The notes under the pieces are model-generated. The model was not told the origin of the DNA, searched no databases, and worked only from the letters and a program-made list of their open reading frames with translations. This document shows, one piece after another, positions 17,110 through 25,523 of a stretch of 64,000 bases of DNA; the stretch's first letter is position 1; each line of letters starts with the position of its first letter. The stretch spans positions 875,307 through 939,306 of the forward strand of contig NZ_JAELUP010000103.1 of assembly GCF_016424485.1 (NCBI RefSeq), given 5' to 3'. Both the position numbers and the translations under genes were made by a program. Source of the DNA: Paenibacillus roseus (GTDB lineage Bacteria; Bacillota; Bacilli; Paenibacillales; Paenibacillaceae).

Positions 17110-17979
17110 ATGAATATTGATAACATTGAAGCCTTTGTACACGTCATCCATTTTAACAGCTTTAACAAGGCAGCCGATGCGCTTTTCCTGTCACAGCCTT
17201 CGGTCACGGCAAGAATTCAATCTCTTGAGCGCGAGTTGGACGCGAAGCTGTTTGAGAGGATGGGCAAGCAGTTCACGCTAACGGAGAAAGGCAAGCTGTT
17301 CCTGCCGTATGCCCAGCAAATTTTGCAGTCCTACAAGAAGGGCAAACAGCAAATCAAATATCAGAAGACGATGCAGGAACTTCGAATCGGCTGCACGGTC
17401 TCCGTTTCTAATTATATTCTTCCAATTATCGTACCTTCTTTAAAGCAGCATTATCCGGATCTTCGGTTCAAGCTCGTTACAGCGCCCAGTGAAACGGTGG
17501 TCAAGCTTGTGCAGGACAAGGATATTGACATCGGATTGGTACGCAATATTACGCATCCGTTGCTCGATTCCTTTTTGTTCTATGAGGACGAGATCGGCTT
17601 GTATGCAAATGCCGAACATCCTTTTGCAACCAAAACCGACGTCAGTATGGAAGATGTCAGGCAGGAGCCGCTCGTATTCTTTGAATGCGGTTCTATTGAC
17701 TGGATGAGGCTGCACCGGATGTTCGAGACTTTGGACCGTCCGCCTGTCATTGATTATGAGGTTGACAATCAGGAGACTGCCAAGAAGCTTGTACAGGCGG
17801 GGATGGGCATCGGCTTCCTTCCGAAACTGTGCGTAAGGGAAGAAGTGAAGTCCGGCTTGCTTGTTCCTGTGCCCGTAAAATCACTGGGTATTCAGACGCT
17901 GCGCACCAATCTGATCGCCTTGAAGGGGGAACAGCCCGGACTGACACGGCTGCTGCTGGAGTTGAGTAAGAAAATTTAG
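17110..17979 (+). CDS. LysR-family regulator, probable activator of the cystine/S-alkylcysteine operon
   Basis: A 289-residue LysR-type regulator. The N-terminal winged helix (residues 1-60) has NIEAFVHVIHFNSFNKAADALF and SQPSVTARIQSLERELDAKLFER; the C-terminal periplasmic-binding-like domain (90-285) would sense an effector. It lies directly upstream of, and co-directional with, a tcy/ytm-type operon, as YtlI (AscR) relates to ytmI-ytnM in B. subtilis. This makes it the likely activator, with a sulfur metabolite as signal (for example O-acetylserine or a precursor). ATG 17110 is preceded by GGAGGAGC. Orthology to YtlI is inferred from context. Confidence 0.85.
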   Translation: MNIDNIEAFVHVIHFNSFNKAADALFLSQPSVTARIQSLERELDAKLFERMGKQFTLTEKGKLFLPYAQQILQSYKKGKQQIKYQKTMQELRIGCTVSVSNYILPIIVPSLKQHYPDLRFKLVTAPSETVVKLVQDKDIDIGLVRNITHPLLDSFLFYEDEIGLYANAEHPFATKTDVSMEDVRQEPLVFFECGSIDWMRLHRMFETLDRPPVIDYEVDNQETAKKLVQAGMGIGFLPKLCVREEVKSGLLVPVPVKSLGIQTLRTNLIALKGEQPGLTRLLLELSKKI

Positions 17980-18087
17980 AAACGAAATCCATGTTTGGAT
18001 AAAAGGATTCAATCCATGAATAGAAAACGATGATTGTTAGAGCATTGACCATCTTCATAACGTGGTGCTAGACTTTTTACATGGCCA

Positions 18088-18100
18088 AATTCCAATTAAG
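18088..18100 (-). promoter_or_regulatory. Possible CymR-like box (minus strand)
   Basis: Read on the minus strand, CTTAATTGGAATT matches 11 of 13 positions of ATAAANNGGAATT. It lies about 110 bp upstream of the tcy-like promoter. A further GGAATT at 18274-18279 sits downstream of it. Both are weak motifs. Confidence 0.25.
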
Positions 18101-18188
18101 CTTATGGGTTTAAAATGAGTTTTAAAAGCCATACGCAACCTCCTTAATCTTGCATGTACGGCTTACGGCAAGCACGGAATAGCGGACA

Positions 18189-18207
18189 AATATTTTCGGA
18201 AAATATT
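18189..18207. promoter_or_regulatory. Palindromic operator candidate at the tcy-like operon
   Basis: AATATTTTCGGAAAATATT is a near-perfect 19-bp palindrome ending 2 bp before the -35 box TTGACA at 18210. Its T-N11-A form suits a LysR-family site, and the position just upstream of -35 is typical for activation by the LysR protein encoded upstream. Confidence 0.55.
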
Positions 18208-18209
18208 GA

Positions 18210-18238
18210 TTGACAATTTAAAGAATGAATGGTAAATT
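18210..18238 (+). promoter_or_regulatory. Putative sigma-A promoter of the tcy/ytm-like operon
   Basis: TTGACA (18210-18215) and TAAATT (18233-18238), 17 bp apart, 84 bp before the first gene. The consensus -35 and imperfect -10 suit an activated promoter. Confidence 0.55.
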
Positions 18239-18321
18239 AAGTTCATTATACTCTAATTCTTAGTATTCAACTGGGAATTATATGTTATAAATAAGGGAGT
18301 CAACCCACAGGAGGAAATGAT

Positions 18322-19179
18322 ATGAAAAAAGCATCAGTTATCGCAGGAATATTGGCATTATTTTTAGTGATTTCAGGGTGTGGCTCTAGTAATGGATCTG
18401 GTGGCGGCAAGACAGACACAGGCTCCACGGGCGGATCAGAGCCAGCGAAACAGGTGAAGAAAATCATTGTCGGAACAGGCACAAAATTCCCGAATGTCTG
18501 CTTTATCGACGAGAATGGAAAGTTGACCGGCTTTGACGTAGAACTGGTCAAGGAAATTGACAAGCGTCTGCCAGAATATGAATTCGAGTTGAAGACGATG
18601 GAATTCTCCAGCTTGCTGCTCGGTTTGGAAACCAACAAAATTGACTTTGTAGCGCATCAAATGGAAAAGAATCCCGATCGCGAAGCGAAGTATCTTTTCA
18701 CCAAAGAGCCATATAGCATCTTCTTAACGAAGGTTGCAGTCGACAAGGATAATGACACCATTCAATCCATCCAGGACTTGAAGGGTAAAAAAGTTTACAC
18801 AAGCGCTACAAGCAACCAGGCGTTCTTCCTGCAGGAATATAACAAGAAGAATAACGATCCGTTTGAAATTGTCTACTCCAGCGGCGCTGCCAATGATCTT
18901 GTGAATTTGATCAAGAGCAAGCGGGTAGATGCGACAATAACAACAGATTTTGCACTGCGGTTTTACTTGGATGCCGATGGCAAGCAGGCGCTGAAGACGG
19001 TCGGCGAACCGCTGATCCAATCCGATGTATTGTTCGTACTGCGCAAGGATAGCCAGGAGTTGGCCGACAAGATTGATGAGGCGGTCAAGTCCATCAAGGA
19101 AGACGGTACCTTGGCCAAGCTGAGCATTGAATGGTTGGGACAAGACTTTACCAAAGGAATAAATGAAGCAAGCAAATAA
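18322..19179 (+). CDS. tcyJ: Amino-acid (cystine-type) ABC transporter substrate-binding lipoprotein
   Basis: A 285-residue solute-binding protein. It has a lipoprotein signal (hydrophobic stretch then VISGC; Cys at residue 20), a Gly/Ser/Thr-rich linker to about residue 45, and then a type-II SBP domain. KLTGFDVELVKEIDKRLP is the family-3 amino-acid SBP signature. A GGAGGAAATGAT site precedes ATG. It leads an operon with two permeases and an ATPase, resembling tcyJKLMN, but only one SBP is present where B. subtilis has two. Cystine, S-methylcysteine or related ligands are inferred from context. Confidence 0.85.
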   Translation: MKKASVIAGILALFLVISGCGSSNGSGGGKTDTGSTGGSEPAKQVKKIIVGTGTKFPNVCFIDENGKLTGFDVELVKEIDKRLPEYEFELKTMEFSSLLLGLETNKIDFVAHQMEKNPDREAKYLFTKEPYSIFLTKVAVDKDNDTIQSIQDLKGKKVYTSATSNQAFFLQEYNKKNNDPFEIVYSSGAANDLVNLIKSKRVDATITTDFALRFYLDADGKQALKTVGEPLIQSDVLFVLRKDSQELADKIDEAVKSIKEDGTLAKLSIEWLGQDFTKGINEASK

Positions 19180-19235
19180 GCAAAGTATTCGATAGCAACA
19201 CACTTTAGGTCTTATGGAAGGGGGGCGAGAACGTA

Positions 19236-20003
19236 ATGGGAAGAAGATTCGAGTTCGTTTACATTCTGGATTTTATTCCAAAGCTGCTGGGTTATTTGCA
19301 AATCACATTGTTTATCGTTGCGGCTTCAGTGGTGTTGGGGCTCGTGGTCGGCCTGATTGTCGCCCTTCCACGGATGTATAATATTCCGGTGCTCAAGCGT
19401 CTGTCTGTGATCTATGTATCTTTTTTCCGGGGGACGCCGATTCTGATTCAGTTGTTTCTGATTTATTACGGGCTGCCTGAGCTGTTGAAAGGGATATCGA
19501 TTGACGTCTCCAAAGTACCTGTACTGGCCTTCGTTATTTTCACTTATGCCCTGCATAGCGGGGCATTTATCTCCGAAGCTATCCGCGCCGCAGTCGGCGC
19601 GGTCGATCGGGGGCAGGTGGAAGCGGCTTATGCCATCGGGATGTCGGGTTTCGAAGCCTTTACCCGAATTGTTCTGCCACAGGCGGTAGCGATATCGTTG
19701 CCGGTATTTGCGAATGTTGTAATTGCCAATCTGAAAGACACATCGCTTGCTTTTACATTGGGAGCGATGGAGATGACTGGAAAATCACAGACGCTGGGCT
19801 TGACAACCCAGCATTTCATTGAAGTGTATATTTCGCTTTCATTGATTTATTTCGTCGTCAGCGTCATTCTGGAGCGGCTGTTCCAGCTTGCTGAGCGTCG
19901 AATGTTAAGATATCAGCCGGAGCTGGCCAGTACGCCATCAAGAAAGCGTCAACTGCCGCGCCTGTTGCTGCCGCAGTTTAAGAAAGGGGGAGAGCAGGCA
20001 TGA
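19236..20003 (+). CDS. tcyL: Amino-acid ABC transporter permease (TcyL-like)
   Basis: A 255-residue inner-membrane permease of the His/Glu/Gln/Arg/opine family. It has about five helices and the permease-ATPase coupling loop EAAYAIGMSGFEAFTRIVLPQA, and the N-terminal FFRGTPILIQLFLIYYGLP signature. The C-terminal tail after LERLFQLAERR is basic. ATG 19236 has GGAAGGGGGG upstream. It overlaps the next permease by 4 nt (ATGA), implying translational coupling. It would form a heterodimer with the product of 20000-20710. Confidence 0.88.
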   Translation: MGRRFEFVYILDFIPKLLGYLQITLFIVAASVVLGLVVGLIVALPRMYNIPVLKRLSVIYVSFFRGTPILIQLFLIYYGLPELLKGISIDVSKVPVLAFVIFTYALHSGAFISEAIRAAVGAVDRGQVEAAYAIGMSGFEAFTRIVLPQAVAISLPVFANVVIANLKDTSLAFTLGAMEMTGKSQTLGLTTQHFIEVYISLSLIYFVVSVILERLFQLAERRMLRYQPELASTPSRKRQLPRLLLPQFKKGGEQA

Positions 20004-20710
20004 AACTTGATCCGGGCTTTATATGGACTTCTTTTGTTGCGTTGCTTTCCGCATTGCCGATGACGCTGTTTATTACAGTAGTATCCGTGGGAGTCGGTTT
20101 TGTAATCGGCTCTATCATTGCATTGCTTCGCATTTACAAGATTCCTGTGCTGCAGCATATTGCGGCATTTTATGTTACTTTCATTCGCGGGACACCGATG
20201 CTTATGCATCTGTTTCTAATTTATTTTGGGCTTCCGGCGCTTATAGATGCCATATCTGGCGCTTTTGGCTGGACATTTACGTCGGCATCGATTCCGATTT
20301 TGGTTTTTGTTCTGATATCTTTTTCCATTACTGCCGGGGCTTATCTGTCCGAAGTCATTCGTTCAGGTATTTTGGCCGTTGACAAAGGCCAACTGGAGGC
20401 TGCTTATGCAATCGGCATGAAAACTCCGCAGGCGCTTTGGCGCATCGTACTTCCACAAGCCTTTGCAGTCAGCCTGCCGAACCTGTCAAACTCGCTGATC
20501 GGAATGCTGCACGGCTCATCGCTTGCCTTTACGGTGACTGCGGTTGAGATTTTCGCGAAAGCCAATATCGTGGCGACAACCAACTGGAAATATTTCGAGG
20601 CTTTTATTGCTGCCGCTCTTCTGTATTGGGGCATTACGGTGTTAATTGAAAAGGGTGTTTCTATACTAGAGAAGCGCATTAATGTGTACAACCGAGGAGG
20701 GGTAGCATGA
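20000..20710 (+). CDS. tcyM: Amino-acid ABC transporter permease (TcyM-like)
   Basis: A 236-residue permease paralogous to its upstream neighbour. The shared signatures are FIRGTPMLMHLFLIYFGLP and LEAAYAIGMKTPQALWRIVLP (the EAA loop contacting the ATPase). Five hydrophobic segments are predicted. Both ends overlap neighbours by 4 nt (ATGA), typical of tightly coupled ABC operons. The paired permeases with one ATPase and one lipoprotein form a complete polar amino-acid importer. Confidence 0.88.
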   Translation: MKLDPGFIWTSFVALLSALPMTLFITVVSVGVGFVIGSIIALLRIYKIPVLQHIAAFYVTFIRGTPMLMHLFLIYFGLPALIDAISGAFGWTFTSASIPILVFVLISFSITAGAYLSEVIRSGILAVDKGQLEAAYAIGMKTPQALWRIVLPQAFAVSLPNLSNSLIGMLHGSSLAFTVTAVEIFAKANIVATTNWKYFEAFIAAALLYWGITVLIEKGVSILEKRINVYNRGGVA

Positions 20711-21459
20711 TTAAACTGACTGGCATCAAGAAGAGCTTCGGCAAGCAGGAAGTGCTGAAGGGGATTGATCTGACCGTGGAACAGGGTGATGTCGTCGCTA
20801 TTCTCGGGCCTAGCGGCTCGGGCAAGACAACGTTGCTGCGCTGCATCAATTATCTGGAGCGGCCGAATGACGGCGAGGTTGCCATTCACCAGTTCAAGGT
20901 CGATTGCAAGCGCGCTTCCAAGCAGGATATTCATACTTTACGCCAAAAGACGGCTATGGTGTTCCAGAACTATAATTTATTCAAGCATAAGACAGCGCTT
21001 GAAAATGTGATGGAGGGCCTGGTCATCGTTCAGAAATTGCCGAAGCAAAAAGCTCGCGAGCTTGCGGTACAGGCGCTGGAGAAGGTGGGACTTGGCAACA
21101 AGCTGAATGAATATCCGAGCCGCCTTTCGGGCGGCCAGCAGCAGCGGGTCGGAATTGCCCGGGCGCTGGCGCTGAACCCGGAGATTATTTTGTTCGATGA
21201 ACCAACCTCTGCCCTCGATCCTGAGCTGGTCGGCGAGGTGTTGGCGGTTATCCGCAAAATTGCGGGTGAAGGCATCACGATGATTATTGTAACCCATGAA
21301 ATGGCCTTCGCCCGGGATGTCGCTAGCCATGTCGTGTTCATGGATGACGGTGTCGTGGTCGAGGAAGGTCCGCCGCATCAGCTGTTTGGCACACCTAAGG
21401 AAGAGCGGACCCGGCAATTTCTCAAACGGAGCATTCAGGAGTGGAGCTATTCCATTTGA
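20707..21459 (+). CDS. tcyN: Amino-acid ABC transporter ATP-binding protein (TcyN-like)
   Basis: A 250-residue ABC ATPase with Walker A GPSGSGKTT, the Q-loop (AMVFQNYNLFKHKT), signature LSGGQQQR, Walker B IILFDEPTSALDPE and the switch VTHEM. The sequence is typical of GlnQ/TcyN-type polar amino-acid importers. The start overlaps the upstream permease stop by 4 nt (ATGA). It powers uptake by the permease pair and lipoprotein encoded just upstream. Confidence 0.92.
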   Translation: MIKLTGIKKSFGKQEVLKGIDLTVEQGDVVAILGPSGSGKTTLLRCINYLERPNDGEVAIHQFKVDCKRASKQDIHTLRQKTAMVFQNYNLFKHKTALENVMEGLVIVQKLPKQKARELAVQALEKVGLGNKLNEYPSRLSGGQQQRVGIARALALNPEIILFDEPTSALDPELVGEVLAVIRKIAGEGITMIIVTHEMAFARDVASHVVFMDDGVVVEEGPPHQLFGTPKEERTRQFLKRSIQEWSYSI

Positions 21460-21529
21460 TTCATAATAGAAGTACATGATTATTACAGAGTCGGCACGCA
21501 TACATGCTGCCGGAAGGGGAGCGAGCATT

Positions 21530-22546
21530 ATGGGACTTAAATTGAGCATTTTGGATCAAAGCCCGATATTTGCAGGAGAGAGCGCCGAGGAGGCGCTTCG
21601 TCATTCACTGCAGCTTGCACAACTGGCCGAGGAGCTTGGCTACAACCGGTTTTGGGTATCTGAACATCATGATACGGAACATGTGGCAGGCTCTTCTCCG
21701 GAAGTGCTGCTTGCGTATTTGCTGGCGCATACGAAGCATATTCGTCTAGGTTCCGGCGGAGTTATGCTCCAGCACTACAGCCCATACAAGGTAGCCGAGA
21801 ATTTCAATGTGCTGGCTGCTCTTGCTCCGGGTCGGATCGACCTTGGGGTAGGCCGGGCGCCGGGAGGTCTGCCGCGCTCGACGAGGGCGCTGCAACGCGG
21901 CGTTGCCGAAGCGCAGGATTTGTTGGAAAAGTTGAAGGAGCTTCAGCTTATTCTGGATCATAATTTGCCTGAGGATCATCCGCTGCATGGGCTGCGCGCA
22001 GCTCCATTGCCTGCGGTTCCGGCCCCGGTATTTGTACTCGGCACAAGCGTAGGCAGCGCCGAGATTGCCGCCGAGCTTGGCTATCCATACGTGTTCTCGC
22101 AATTTATCAATACGGACCAGGAAGTGGCCCGCCAGGCGTTCACCGTCTATAAAGAGCGTTTCAATCCAGTCAGAAGCGAAGCGCCGACACCGATTTTGGC
22201 TGTAGCGGTAATCGTAGCCGACACTGATGAGGAAGCCCAGGAGCTGGCAAGTCATCAGAAGCTGGTGAAAATTCATCTCGCGAGCGGCAGAACGATAACG
22301 GTTGCCAGTATCGAGCATGCCAATGAGTTCGGCAACCAGACTAATGAAAGCTTTACAATTGAAGAAAAGGTGCCTGAGCTGGTCAAGGGCTCGAAGGAAA
22401 CAGTGCGCCGGAAACTGCTGGAACTGCAGGAGCAATACGAAGTAGAAGAAATTATCGTAACTACGCCGATTAAAATCTTTGACAAGCGGATAAATTCATT
22501 TAAGCTGTTGAAAGAGGCCTTTGCGGAGGTCGCTGAAAAACGGTAG
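21530..22546 (+). CDS. ytmO: Luciferase-like flavin monooxygenase (YtmO/CmoO-like)
   Basis: A 338-residue bacterial-luciferase-family protein, LLM group typical of YtmO/YwcH/YhbW. It begins LKLSILDQSPIF and contains ELGYNRFWVSEHHD and GSGGVMLQHYSPYKVAENFN, then RIDLGVGRAPGG. ATG 21530 (GAAGGGGAG upstream) is preferred to ATG 21476. In B. subtilis the ytm operon supports S-alkylcysteine salvage, in which flavin monooxygenases cleave the alkyl-sulfur bond of N-acetylated substrates. The same role is inferred here from neighbourhood. It uses FMNH2 from a reductase not seen in this window. Confidence 0.82.
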   Translation: MGLKLSILDQSPIFAGESAEEALRHSLQLAQLAEELGYNRFWVSEHHDTEHVAGSSPEVLLAYLLAHTKHIRLGSGGVMLQHYSPYKVAENFNVLAALAPGRIDLGVGRAPGGLPRSTRALQRGVAEAQDLLEKLKELQLILDHNLPEDHPLHGLRAAPLPAVPAPVFVLGTSVGSAEIAAELGYPYVFSQFINTDQEVARQAFTVYKERFNPVRSEAPTPILAVAVIVADTDEEAQELASHQKLVKIHLASGRTITVASIEHANEFGNQTNESFTIEEKVPELVKGSKETVRRKLLELQEQYEVEEIIVTTPIKIFDKRINSFKLLKEAFAEVAEKR

Positions 22547-22561
22547 AGGAGGAAACTGCAG

Positions 22562-23755
22562 ATGGGAAATGCTGAGCTGAAAGCCGCATCGCTAGAACTT
22601 GAGCCCAGACTGGTGGATATCCGCCGCGAGCTGCATCAGCACCCTGAATTGTCCAATGAGGAGTATGAGACGACGGCGGCAATCCGGCGGTGGCTTTCGG
22701 AAGCAGGAATCCGCATTGCCCCGTATTCGCTGAGAACGGGACTTGTAGCTGAGGTGGGAAGCGAGGAGACGGATGGTCCGATTATTGCGCTCCGCGCGGA
22801 TATCGATGCGCTTCCTGTTCAGGAAGCGACGGGCTTGCCGTTTGTTTCTGTATACGAGGGCAAGATGCATGCCTGCGGACATGATTTTCATACCGCTTCC
22901 CTGCTTGGCGCAGCGTTGTTGCTCAAGGAGCGGGAAGCAGAGCTTCAAGGAAAGGTACGGCTTATCTTTCAGCCGGCCGAGGAGAAGGCAACAGGTGCGC
23001 AGCAGGTCATTAGAAGCGGCGCTTTGGAGGGCGTGCAGGCTGTATTCGGACTGCACAACAAGCCTGATTTGCCTGTCGGAACGGTGGGAATCAAGTCCGG
23101 TCCGCTAATGGCAGCGGCTGACGGCTTCAAAATCCAGGTAGACGGCATTGGCACGCATGCGGCTGTTCCGGATGCAGGCATTGACCCGATTGTGGCTGCG
23201 GCTCACATCGTCACGGCGCTGCAATCGGTTGTCAGCCGCAATGTCAGTCCGCTTGATAGTGCTGTTGTCAGTGTGACAAAGATTCATAGCGGGAATTCCT
23301 GGAATGTTATCCCTGACAAGGCGGTTATGGAGGGGACGTTGCGCACATTCGACGAGCGCGTTCGCAAGCGGGTGAGGGAGCGGTTCGCACAGGTCATCGA
23401 CGGCGTTGCCTCCGCCTTGGATACGACGGCGCAGCTTAACTGGATACAAGGCCCGCCTCCGGTGTTGAATGATTCGTTGCTTGCCAATCTGGGCAAGCAG
23501 GCGGCTTCCTCCGCGGGGCTTGAGGTTGTGGAGCCTGTACCATCCTCTGCCGGGGAAGACTTTGCATTTTATCAGCAGCAGGCGCCGGGTCTGTTTGTTT
23601 TTATGGGTACGTCCGGGACGCAGGAATGGCATCATCCGGGCTTTACGTTAAATGAGGATGCGTTGCCATACAGCGCCAGATTTCTGGCTCAGCTTGCTCT
23701 GGATGCGCTGAAGTCTGAAGAACTGCTGCGCAAGGGAGAGACGGTCGTCGTATGA
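22562..23755 (+). CDS. ytnL: M20-family amidohydrolase (YtnL-like N-acyl amino-acid deacylase)
   Basis: A 397-residue M20D metallo-aminoacylase. Metal-binding motifs are ALRADIDALPV, KMHACGHDFHTASLLGAA and the LIFQPAEEKATGAQQVI block with its Glu pair; the dimerisation (lid) domain lies at about residues 180-290. It starts 15 bp after ytmO with AGAGGAGG. Homologues such as YtnL and YxeP deacetylate N-acetyl-cysteine derivatives at the end of the S-alkylcysteine pathway. That is the likely role, but hippurate- or IAA-amino-acid-hydrolase activity cannot be excluded. It overlaps the next gene by 4 nt (ATGA). Confidence 0.82.
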   Translation: MGNAELKAASLELEPRLVDIRRELHQHPELSNEEYETTAAIRRWLSEAGIRIAPYSLRTGLVAEVGSEETDGPIIALRADIDALPVQEATGLPFVSVYEGKMHACGHDFHTASLLGAALLLKEREAELQGKVRLIFQPAEEKATGAQQVIRSGALEGVQAVFGLHNKPDLPVGTVGIKSGPLMAAADGFKIQVDGIGTHAAVPDAGIDPIVAAAHIVTALQSVVSRNVSPLDSAVVSVTKIHSGNSWNVIPDKAVMEGTLRTFDERVRKRVRERFAQVIDGVASALDTTAQLNWIQGPPPVLNDSLLANLGKQAASSAGLEVVEPVPSSAGEDFAFYQQQAPGLFVFMGTSGTQEWHHPGFTLNEDALPYSARFLAQLALDALKSEELLRKGETVVV

Positions 23756-24909
23756 GCAACGGCGGCAGCTATGATGTGATTGTTGTAGGGGCTGGTTCTA
23801 TGGGAATGAGCGCCGGCTATCATCTGGCGCGAAGCGGGCTTCGTACGCTGCTTATTGATGCCTTTGATCCTCCCCATCAGGAGGGCAGCCATCACGGAGA
23901 GCCTCGTCTCATCCGACATGCGTATCATGGCGGGCCGGCCTATATTGCGATGGCGCTGCGCGCGCATGAGCTTTGGCGTGAGTTGGAGGAGTTGACCAGG
24001 ACAGAACTGCTTGTCCAGTCGGGGGTGCTGAACCTTTCCGCAGAAAGTATTTATTCCTACCAGCAGCGTGTGGAAGACGCCCAAGACTTGGATCTTGGCA
24101 TTGAATATTTGAATGCGGATGAAATCAACAAGCGTTGGCCTGTTATTCAGCTAACGGATGATTTCAAAGGGTTGTATGAGCCGCGTGCCGGTTACCTGTA
24201 CAGCGAGCAGTGCGTAAGATCGTATAGACAAGCCGCGCTGGCCGAGGGAGCAGAATTGCTCACCTATGCTGAGGTCGAGCATATCGAGGTCAATGAGAGG
24301 TTCGCGGCTGTGAGGATCAAGGATGGGCGCACATTCTATGCTGATCATGCTATCCTCAGCGCGGGTGCTTGGTTTAGCACACTGAAAGGCTTTATCGACT
24401 TGCCGATTCGTCCGGTGCGGAAAGTGGTTGGCTGGTTCGAACCCTCTACTTCGGCCTTTGATGCCGACCGTTTCCCCGGCTTCACGCTGAATAGTCCGTA
24501 TGGCGGCTATTATGGCTTTCCAAGTATCGGAGGAGCGGGACTGAAGATCGGAAGGCATGACACCGGAGAGGGATGGCTGCCTGGGCAGCCGCTCAAGCCA
24601 TTTGGCAGTCTGCCTGAAGATGAGGGCGATTTGCGTGCTGCATTAGAAGCTTATATGCCGCAGGCGGCGGGCACGCTGCTTCGAGGAGCGGTGTGCAAGT
24701 ATGAGTTTACACCGGATGATGATTTTATAATCGACCGGCATCCGCAGTATCCGAATGTGCTGCTGGCGGGTGGGTTTTCCGGGCACGGGTTCAAGTTTTC
24801 CAGTGTGGTCGGCGAAATATTGGCCGATCTTGTCAACAAGGGTTCTACAAGCTTGGATATCAGCAAATTTGCGGTATCCCGTTTTCATTCATTGACAACA
24901 ACGAGGTGA
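23752..24909 (+). CDS. FAD amine oxidase of the sarcosine/N-methyltryptophan oxidase family
   Basis: A 385-residue flavoprotein. The N-terminal dinucleotide fold is DVIVVGAGSMGMSAGYHLA, followed by the family motif GSHHGEPRLIRHAY. The Cys that carries covalent FAD in monomeric sarcosine oxidase appears conserved in RGAVCKYEFTPDDDF, as does the closing AGGFSGHGFKFSS. These enzymes oxidise N-methyl amino acids to the free amine, formaldehyde and H2O2. It is coupled by ATGA overlap to the upstream deacylase. The B. subtilis ytm operon lacks such a gene, so it is an added function, perhaps for N-methylated sulfur amino acids (inference). Confidence 0.82.
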   Translation: MSNGGSYDVIVVGAGSMGMSAGYHLARSGLRTLLIDAFDPPHQEGSHHGEPRLIRHAYHGGPAYIAMALRAHELWRELEELTRTELLVQSGVLNLSAESIYSYQQRVEDAQDLDLGIEYLNADEINKRWPVIQLTDDFKGLYEPRAGYLYSEQCVRSYRQAALAEGAELLTYAEVEHIEVNERFAAVRIKDGRTFYADHAILSAGAWFSTLKGFIDLPIRPVRKVVGWFEPSTSAFDADRFPGFTLNSPYGGYYGFPSIGGAGLKIGRHDTGEGWLPGQPLKPFGSLPEDEGDLRAALEAYMPQAAGTLLRGAVCKYEFTPDDDFIIDRHPQYPNVLLAGGFSGHGFKFSSVVGEILADLVNKGSTSLDISKFAVSRFHSLTTTR

Positions 24910-24914
24910 TGATC

Positions 24915-25457
24915 GTGGCACAACCTTCTGCTATTACGATTCGCGAAGCCGAAGAGGCCGATAAAGAGGCCGTGCTGCGGGTAGTGCTGGAGGCGTATCA
25001 GCAGTATGAACAAAAGCTCCCCGAGCAAAGCTGGGAGCAATATAAGGAATCCATTCGCTTATCCGTGCGCGAGGGCAATCCGAAAGCAAGGCTTATTGCC
25101 GAACTGGACGGAGAAATTATAGGAAGTGTACAACTGTTTCTATCTTCCGAAGCGGCATACGGGAGAGCCGATTTGCACATCGACAGTCCCATTATTCGTT
25201 TCCTTTCCGTATCGCCCCAGGCGAGAGGGAAGGGAGTTGCGACGCTGCTCATCAAGGAGAGCGCAAGACGTTCGCTCGAGCTTGGGGCATCGCTGCTCTA
25301 CTTGCATACCTCCGATATGATGGAGTCAGCTGTAAAATTGTATGAGCGACTTGGCTTCGAACGTGCGCAAGACAAGGAATTCTACAGCGGCAACACACTG
25401 GTCAAAAGCTACAAGCTTCAGTTGCTGGATCATCCGTTGCTGAAGCAAGTGCTTTAG
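24915..25457 (+). CDS. ytmI: GNAT N-acetyltransferase (YtmI-like)
   Basis: A GNAT-fold acetyltransferase of about 180 residues. The acetyl-CoA-binding motif is SPQARGKGVATLLIKES, and the C-terminal LYERLGFERAQ is typical. Three starts are possible: GTG 24906, ATG 24909 and GTG 24915; the last has AGGTGA 5 nt upstream and is chosen. In B. subtilis YtmI (SnaA) N-acetylates S-alkyl-cysteines to prime them for oxidation. Its place among the monooxygenase and deacylase genes supports the same step here. Confidence 0.78.
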   Translation: MAQPSAITIREAEEADKEAVLRVVLEAYQQYEQKLPEQSWEQYKESIRLSVREGNPKARLIAELDGEIIGSVQLFLSSEAAYGRADLHIDSPIIRFLSVSPQARGKGVATLLIKESARRSLELGASLLYLHTSDMMESAVKLYERLGFERAQDKEFYSGNTLVKSYKLQLLDHPLLKQVL

Positions 25458-25523
25458 CTGCAGGCAACCTTCTAACCCTTCAAGTGCAAGTTTAAGCATA
25501 ATGCCAATAGAGGAGGAAGTAAG

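Noticed and set aside
21746..22435. A 229-codon minus-strand frame opposite ytmO
   Set aside because: No start signal and no family; it is a codon-bias shadow in GC-richer coding DNA.
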